From Comamonas phosphati (GTDB taxonomy: Bacteria; Pseudomonadota; Gammaproteobacteria; Burkholderiales; Burkholderiaceae_C), in NCBI RefSeq assembly GCF_014637085.1, contig NZ_BMEU01000018.1, forward strand, positions 1 to 64,000: 64,000 nt of DNA. Direction: 5' to 3'. The notes beneath the pieces were generated by a model, which was not told the DNA's origin, ran no database searches, and saw only the letters and a program-made list of their open reading frames with translations. Below, in pieces: positions 60,234 through 64,000 of this stretch; position 1 is the stretch's first letter; each line of letters opens with the position of its first letter. A program made the position numbers and the translations under genes.

Positions 60234-62714
60234 TCAAGGGTTGAATTTTTTCAGCCTTAGCGCATTCGACAGCACGAACACGCTGGACAAAGCCATGGCG
60301 CCGGCCGCGAACACCGGCGACAGCAGCGTGCCGTTGACGGGATACAGCACGCCCGCCGCCACGGGGATCAGCGCCACGTTGTAGGCAAAGGCCCAGAACA
60401 GGTTCTGCTGGATGTTCTTCATCGTGGCCTTGGACAGGGCGATGGCGCCGGGCACGCCGCCCAGGTCGCCCGACATCAGCACCACGTCGGCCGCCTCGAT
60501 GGCGATGTCCGTGCCCGTGCCTATGGCCATGCCCACATCGGCCTCGGCCAGTGCGGGCGCGTCGTTGATGCCGTCGCCCACATAGGCCAGCGTGCCGTGC
60601 TCCGCCTTCAGGCGCCGGACGGTTTCGACCTTGCCGCCGGGCAGCACCTCGGCCACCACTTCGTCTATGCCCAGCTGGCGCGCAATCGCCTCGGCCGTGC
60701 GGCGGTTGTCGCCGGTGATCATGGCCACCTTCAGACCCAGGCCGTGCAGCGCGTCAATGGCGGCGCGCGTCGTGGGCTTGATGGGGTCGGCCACGGCGAT
60801 CATGGCCGCCAGGCGCCCGTCGATGGCCGCATACAAGGGCGTCTTGCCCTCGTCGCCCAGGCGCGCGGCGTCAAGCGCAAAGCCGTCCACGCTCAGGCCC
60901 AGCTCGCGCATGAAGCGGTCGGCGCCTATCTCCACCCTGGAGTCGTCCACCATGGCGCGCACGCCAAAGCCGGTCACCGACTCAAAGGATTGCACGGCCG
61001 GCATGGCCAGCCCCTGGTCCCTGGCCGCAGCGACGATGGCGCGCGCAATCGGGTGCTCGGAGCGGTCTTCCACGGCCGCCACCTGGGCCAGCACGGCGCC
61101 GCGCTCAAGCCCTTCGGCCAGCAGCAGGTCGGTCAGCTCGGGCCGGCCCTTGGTGAGCGTGCCGGTCTTGTCCATGGCCACCACCTTGGCGTCCTTGAGC
61201 TGCTGCAGCGCCTGCCCTTGGCGCAATAAAACGCCCATTTGCGCGGCGCGGCCCGTGCCGACCATGATGGAGGTCGGCGTGGCCAGGCCCATGGCGCAGG
61301 GGCAGGCGATGATGAGCACGGCCACGGCATTGACCAGCGCAAAGCTCAGCGCGGGCGACGGGCCCCAGATCAGCCAGACCGCAAAGGTCAGCAGGGCCGC
61401 GGCCATGACGGCCGGCACGAACCACATGGTGATCTTGTCCACCAGCGCCTGAATGGGCAGCTTGGAGCCCTGGGCCTGCTCGACCATGCGGATGATCTGC
61501 GCCAGCAGGGTGTCGGCACCGACCTTGGTGGCCTTGAAGGCCAGCGCGCCGTTCTGGTTGACGGTGCCGCCCACGACCTCGGCGCCCACGGTTTTTTCCA
61601 CGGGCACGGGCTCGCCGCTGATCATGGATTCGTCGACAAAGCTGCTGCCCTCCAGCACCTCGCCGTCCACGGCGATGCGCTCGCCGGGGCGCACCTCGAT
61701 CACGTCGCCGGCACGCACCTGGACTATGTCCAGCTCCTGCACCGCGCCATTCCTGCGCACGCGCGCCGTCTTGGCCTGCAGCTGCACCAGGCGGCGTATG
61801 GCTTCCGAGGTATTGCCCTTGGCGCGCGCCTCCATGAAGCGGCCCAGCAGGATCAGCGCCACGATGACGGCCGCCGCCTCGTAGTACACGTTGACCGTGC
61901 CCTCGGGCAGCAGTTGCGGCGCGAAGGTGGCCACCACCGAATAGGCAAAGGCCGCCGAGGTGCCCACGGCCACCAGCGAATTCATGTCGGGCGCGCCGCG
62001 CAGTAGGGCCGGCACGCCTTTCTCGAAAAAGCGCCGCCCGGGACCGAACAGCACGATGGCCGTGAGCACGAACTGCAGATACCAGCTGTTCTGCGTGCCC
62101 ATGGTCCCGGCAATCCAGTGGTGGAAGCCCGGCACCATATGGCCGCCCATCTCGAGCACGAACACGGGCAGGGCCAGCACGGCGGCAAAGACCAGCGCCC
62201 GCCTGAGCGCCGCGCGCTCGGCCGCCTGGCGCTCTGCCGTAGCATCCTCGGCCCCGGCGCCTGGCTGCGGCCGCATCACGGGTGCGGCCTCGTAGCCGGC
62301 CTTGGCAATGGCGGCGATCAGCGCCTGCACATCGGTGCCGTCGCTGACCTGCACGCTGGCGCGCTCGGTGGCCAGGTTCACGCTGGCGGACTGCACGCCC
62401 GGCACCTTCCTGAGCGCCCGCTCCACGCGGCCCACGCAGGAGGCGCAGGTCATGCCGTCGACCTGCAGGTCGAACTGGCGCTGCGGCACGGCATAGCCGG
62501 CTTTTTCCACCGCGGCGATGGCAGCCGGCACCACGGCCTGCGCCTGCGAGGCGTCGTCCAGACTCAGGCTGGCTTTCTCGGTGGCCAGATTGACCACGGC
62601 GTTCTGCACGCCCGGGACTTTCTTGAGGGCGCGCTCCACACGGCCCACGCAGGAGGCACAGGTCATGCCCTCCACCGGCAGTTCAAGCAGGACACCTTTC
62701 GTCAATGCATTCAT
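60234..62714 (-). CDS. copA: Copper-exporting P1B-type ATPase
   Basis: The 826-residue inner-membrane pump has two N-terminal heavy-metal domains, each with MTCASC (residues 17-22 and about 88-93). These are followed by eight predicted helices, the CPC transport motif in [13 protein letters not shown], the phosphorylation site DKTGTLTKG, the TGDN and GDGIND hinge motifs, and the SEHP histidine of P1B pumps. It exports Cu(I). The ATG at 62714 has GGAG 8 bases upstream. A MerR/CueR-type promoter lies 25-55 bases upstream, but no cueR gene is in the window. The two HMA domains are nearly identical in their central 25 residues, suggesting recent duplication or conversion. Confidence 0.95.
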   Translation of the reverse strand: MNALTKGVLLELPVEGMTCASCVGRVERALKKVPGVQNAVVNLATEKASLSLDDASQAQAVVPAAIAAVEKAGYAVPQRQFDLQVDGMTCASCVGRVERALRKVPGVQSASVNLATERASVQVSDGTDVQALIAAIAKAGYEAAPVMRPQPGAGAEDATAERQAAERAALRRALVFAAVLALPVFVLEMGGHMVPGFHHWIAGTMGTQNSWYLQFVLTAIVLFGPGRRFFEKGVPALLRGAPDMNSLVAVGTSAAFAYSVVATFAPQLLPEGTVNVYYEAAAVIVALILLGRFMEARAKGNTSEAIRRLVQLQAKTARVRRNGAVQELDIVQVRAGDVIEVRPGERIAVDGEVLEGSSFVDESMISGEPVPVEKTVGAEVVGGTVNQNGALAFKATKVGADTLLAQIIRMVEQAQGSKLPIQALVDKITMWFVPAVMAAALLTFAVWLIWGPSPALSFALVNAVAVLIIACPCAMGLATPTSIMVGTGRAAQMGVLLRQGQALQQLKDAKVVAMDKTGTLTKGRPELTDLLLAEGLERGAVLAQVAAVEDRSEHPIARAIVAAARDQGLAMPAVQSFESVTGFGVRAMVDDSRVEIGADRFMRELGLSVDGFALDAARLGDEGKTPLYAAIDGRLAAMIAVADPIKPTTRAAIDALHGLGLKVAMITGDNRRTAEAIARQLGIDEVVAEVLPGGKVETVRRLKAEHGTLAYVGDGINDAPALAEADVGMAIGTGTDIAIEAADVVLMSGDLGGVPGAIALSKATMKNIQQNLFWAFAYNVALIPVAAGVLYPVNGTLLSPVFAAGAMALSSVFVLSNALRLKKFNP

Positions 62715-62738
62715 GGCTTTCTCCAGCACTTTGAAGCC

Positions 62739-62769
62739 AGTGTAGAGATTGACATCATGTCAATGTCAA
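62739..62769 (-). promoter_or_regulatory. MerR/CueR-type promoter of the copper ATPase
   Basis: On the minus strand, -35 TTGACA and -10 TACACT are separated by 19 bases, the overlong spacer typical of MerR-family activation. The spacer contains the perfect dyad TTGACAT-G-ATGTCAA (62749-62763). A CueR or HmrR homologue would untwist this spacer when it binds Cu(I). Confidence 0.85.
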
Positions 62770-62835
62770 GCATGACGAGATTTTTCGGCCGGCTGCTTGC
62801 GGCACGGCACGGAAAGCGGCTCCAGCCCTTGATCC

Positions 62836-62862
62836 TCCTGCGCTGCCAGCTATCAGATCAAA
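62836..62862. repeat. Fragment of the AGCTG-type repeat
   Basis: GCGCTGCCAGCTATCAGATC lies between the copper ATPase promoter and the carboxylase gene. On the minus strand it reads GATAGCTGGCAGCGC, identical to the conserved end of the family. Confidence 0.5.
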
Positions 62863-62908
62863 ACCGGTCGGCCTCCGGACGGGAGCCATCCCGCCCGGGT
62901 GAGGTGCG

Positions 62909-64000
62909 TCAGGTGCGGATATGCGCCAGCACGCCGCCCAGCGCCTGGGCCGAGCCGGCCTGCGCCAGCAGGGCGATGCGCCCGCTCCTGTGGGCCGCGA
63001 CCTGCATTTCCATCTTCATGGCTTCCATGACGGCGATCACATCGCCTTCCTTGACCTCGGCGCCGTCCTCCACCTTCCAGGCGTGCAGATTGCCGGCGAT
63101 GGGCGAGACCACGGCATCCGGGTCCACGGTCTGTGCGGAACTCGGTGCCTGAGTCGCAGCACCGGGCGCGCTGGCCAGGCCCTGCAGCAGCAGGGCGGGC
63201 AGGCCCAACTGCACGCGGCGGCCGTCGATCTCTATGGCCGTGCGCACCAGGCTGGTATCGGGCTGGGGCTCGACGCGCAGGGCCGCTGCCAGCGGCTCGG
63301 CAAAGTCCGACTCGATCCAGCGCGTATGCACCTTGAAGCCCTGCTCTCCCACGAAGTCCGCATGCTCGATCACGGCGCGATGAAAGGGTAGCACCGAGGC
63401 CACGCCTTCTATCTTGAACTCGCGCAGCGCGCGGCGCGCACGGGCCAGCGCCTGCTCGCGCGTGGCACCGCTGACGATGAGCTTGGCCATCAGCGAATCG
63501 AATGTTCCCGGCACCACCGAGCCGCCCTGCACGCCCGAGTCCACGCGCACGCCGGGGCCGCTGGGCGCCTCGAAGCGCGCCACCGGGCCCGGCGTGGGCA
63601 GAAAGCCCCGGCCCACATCCTCGGCGTTGATGCGGAACTCGATGGAATGGCCCAGGGGCCTGGGCGTTTCGGTGATGCTCAGGGCCAGGCCGTCGGCCAC
63701 GCGCAGTTGCTCGATCACCAGGTCCACGCCCGTGGTCTGCTCGGTCACGGGATGCTCGACCTGCAGGCGCGTGTTGACTTCGAGGAAGGAGATCGCGCCG
63801 CTGGTGGAGAGCAGGAACTCCACCGTGCCCGCGCTCACATAGCCGGCCTCGGCGCAGATGGCGCGTGCCGCGCTGTGGATGCGCTCGCGCTGCTCCTCGC
63901 TGATGAAGGGTGCGGGCGCTTCCTCGACCAGCTTCTGGTTGCGCCGCTGCAGCGAGCAGTCGCGCGTGCCCAGCACCACCACGTTGCCGTGGGTGTCGGC
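62909..64000 (-). CDS. Biotin-dependent acyl-CoA carboxylase alpha subunit, C-terminal part
   Basis: The open frame runs 364 codons to the window edge, so the N-terminus is missing. It contains the end of the biotin carboxylase domain ([40 protein letters not shown] and the C-terminal lid [18 protein letters not shown]). A linker and a biotinyl domain follow, with the biotin lysine in EAMKMEMQV about 30 residues from the end. It carboxylates biotin and passes it to an acyl-CoA carboxyltransferase; propionyl-, methylcrotonyl- or acetyl-CoA types cannot be told apart from this half. Biotin carboxylase and carrier are in one chain, as in catabolic carboxylases. Confidence 0.92.
   Translation of the reverse strand, partial: ADTHGNVVVLGTRDCSLQRRNQKLVEEAPAPFISEEQRERIHSAARAICAEAGYVSAGTVEFLLSTSGAISFLEVNTRLQVEHPVTEQTTGVDLVIEQLRVADGLALSITETPRPLGHSIEFRINAEDVGRGFLPTPGPVARFEAPSGPGVRVDSGVQGGSVVPGTFDSLMAKLIVSGATREQALARARRALREFKIEGVASVLPFHRAVIEHADFVGEQGFKVHTRWIESDFAEPLAAALRVEPQPDTSLVRTAIEIDGRRVQLGLPALLLQGLASAPGAATQAPSSAQTVDPDAVVSPIAGNLHAWKVEDGAEVKEGDVIAVMEAMKMEMQVAAHRSGRIALLAQAGSAQALGGVLAHIRT

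Overview
The window is chromosomal DNA of a high-GC betaproteobacterium, most likely a member of the Comamonadaceae close to Comamonas or Delftia. This rests on the gene families present (two tandem OmpC-type porins, a DUF4148 protein, a cyanophycin locus with its dedicated ABC exporter, a DUF2760/Hsp70/Hsp70 cluster) and on two families of dispersed intergenic repeats. That assignment is inference from gene content, not from a database search. No rRNA, tRNA or CRISPR array was seen.

Layout. 1-950: the end of an IS3-type insertion sequence, a gene remnant and a HAD-family hydrolase. 1100-3350: the HrcA/CIRCE-controlled groES-groEL operon. 3430-7120: pgi and tal on the minus strand, divergent from an RpiR/HexR-type regulator. 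7130-9500: two tandem porins. 9820-14310: coq7, an OsmC protein, ilvA behind a candidate transcription attenuator with a Leu-rich leader peptide, then cobS-cobC. 14400-28050: a type II secretion cluster (gspC divergent; gspG-H-I-J-K-L-M-N-D-E; gspF displaced behind an LLM oxidoreductase gene and an SDR gene), punctuated by about 100-bp GC-rich repeats. 28110-29400: amt behind a sigma-54-type promoter. 29480-32130: small secreted proteins, a 5'-nucleotidase and an unknown protein. 32325-40213: cyanophycin locus, with DUF1854 protein and ABC exporter on the minus strand and two cyanophycin synthetases on the plus strand, one with a degenerate Mur-ligase P-loop. 40349-42990: creA and a divergent yeiE-like/yeiH pair. 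43135-45680: MarR regulator with a perfect operator dyad, overlapping a FUSC-family transporter gene. 45745-47220: gabD-type aldehyde dehydrogenase, followed by a 103-bp MITE-like element. 47486-52894: DUF2760 and two atypical Hsp70 proteins in one minus-strand operon. 53273-58017: an orphan amino-acid binding protein, a LysR regulator, and an overlapping pair (HglS-type 2-oxoadipate dioxygenase and PLP aminotransferase) that probably degrades 2-aminoadipate. 58418-60094: a beta-helix-like repeat protein and riboflavin synthase. 60234-62714: a copper P-type ATPase with a textbook MerR/CueR promoter. 62909 to the end: the C-terminal part of a biotin-dependent carboxylase alpha subunit.

The loci that look least explained are the DUF2760/Hsp70/Hsp70 operon, the DUF1854 plus zinc-ribbon ABC exporter tied to cyanophycin synthesis, and the beta-helix repeat protein. 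Regulatory signals are unusually readable here: CIRCE (groES), attenuator (ilvA), sigma-54 (amt), MarR dyad, and CueR-type 19-bp spacer promoter (copper ATPase). A GspE that has lost its zinc-binding four-cysteine loop is the clearest protein-level oddity.
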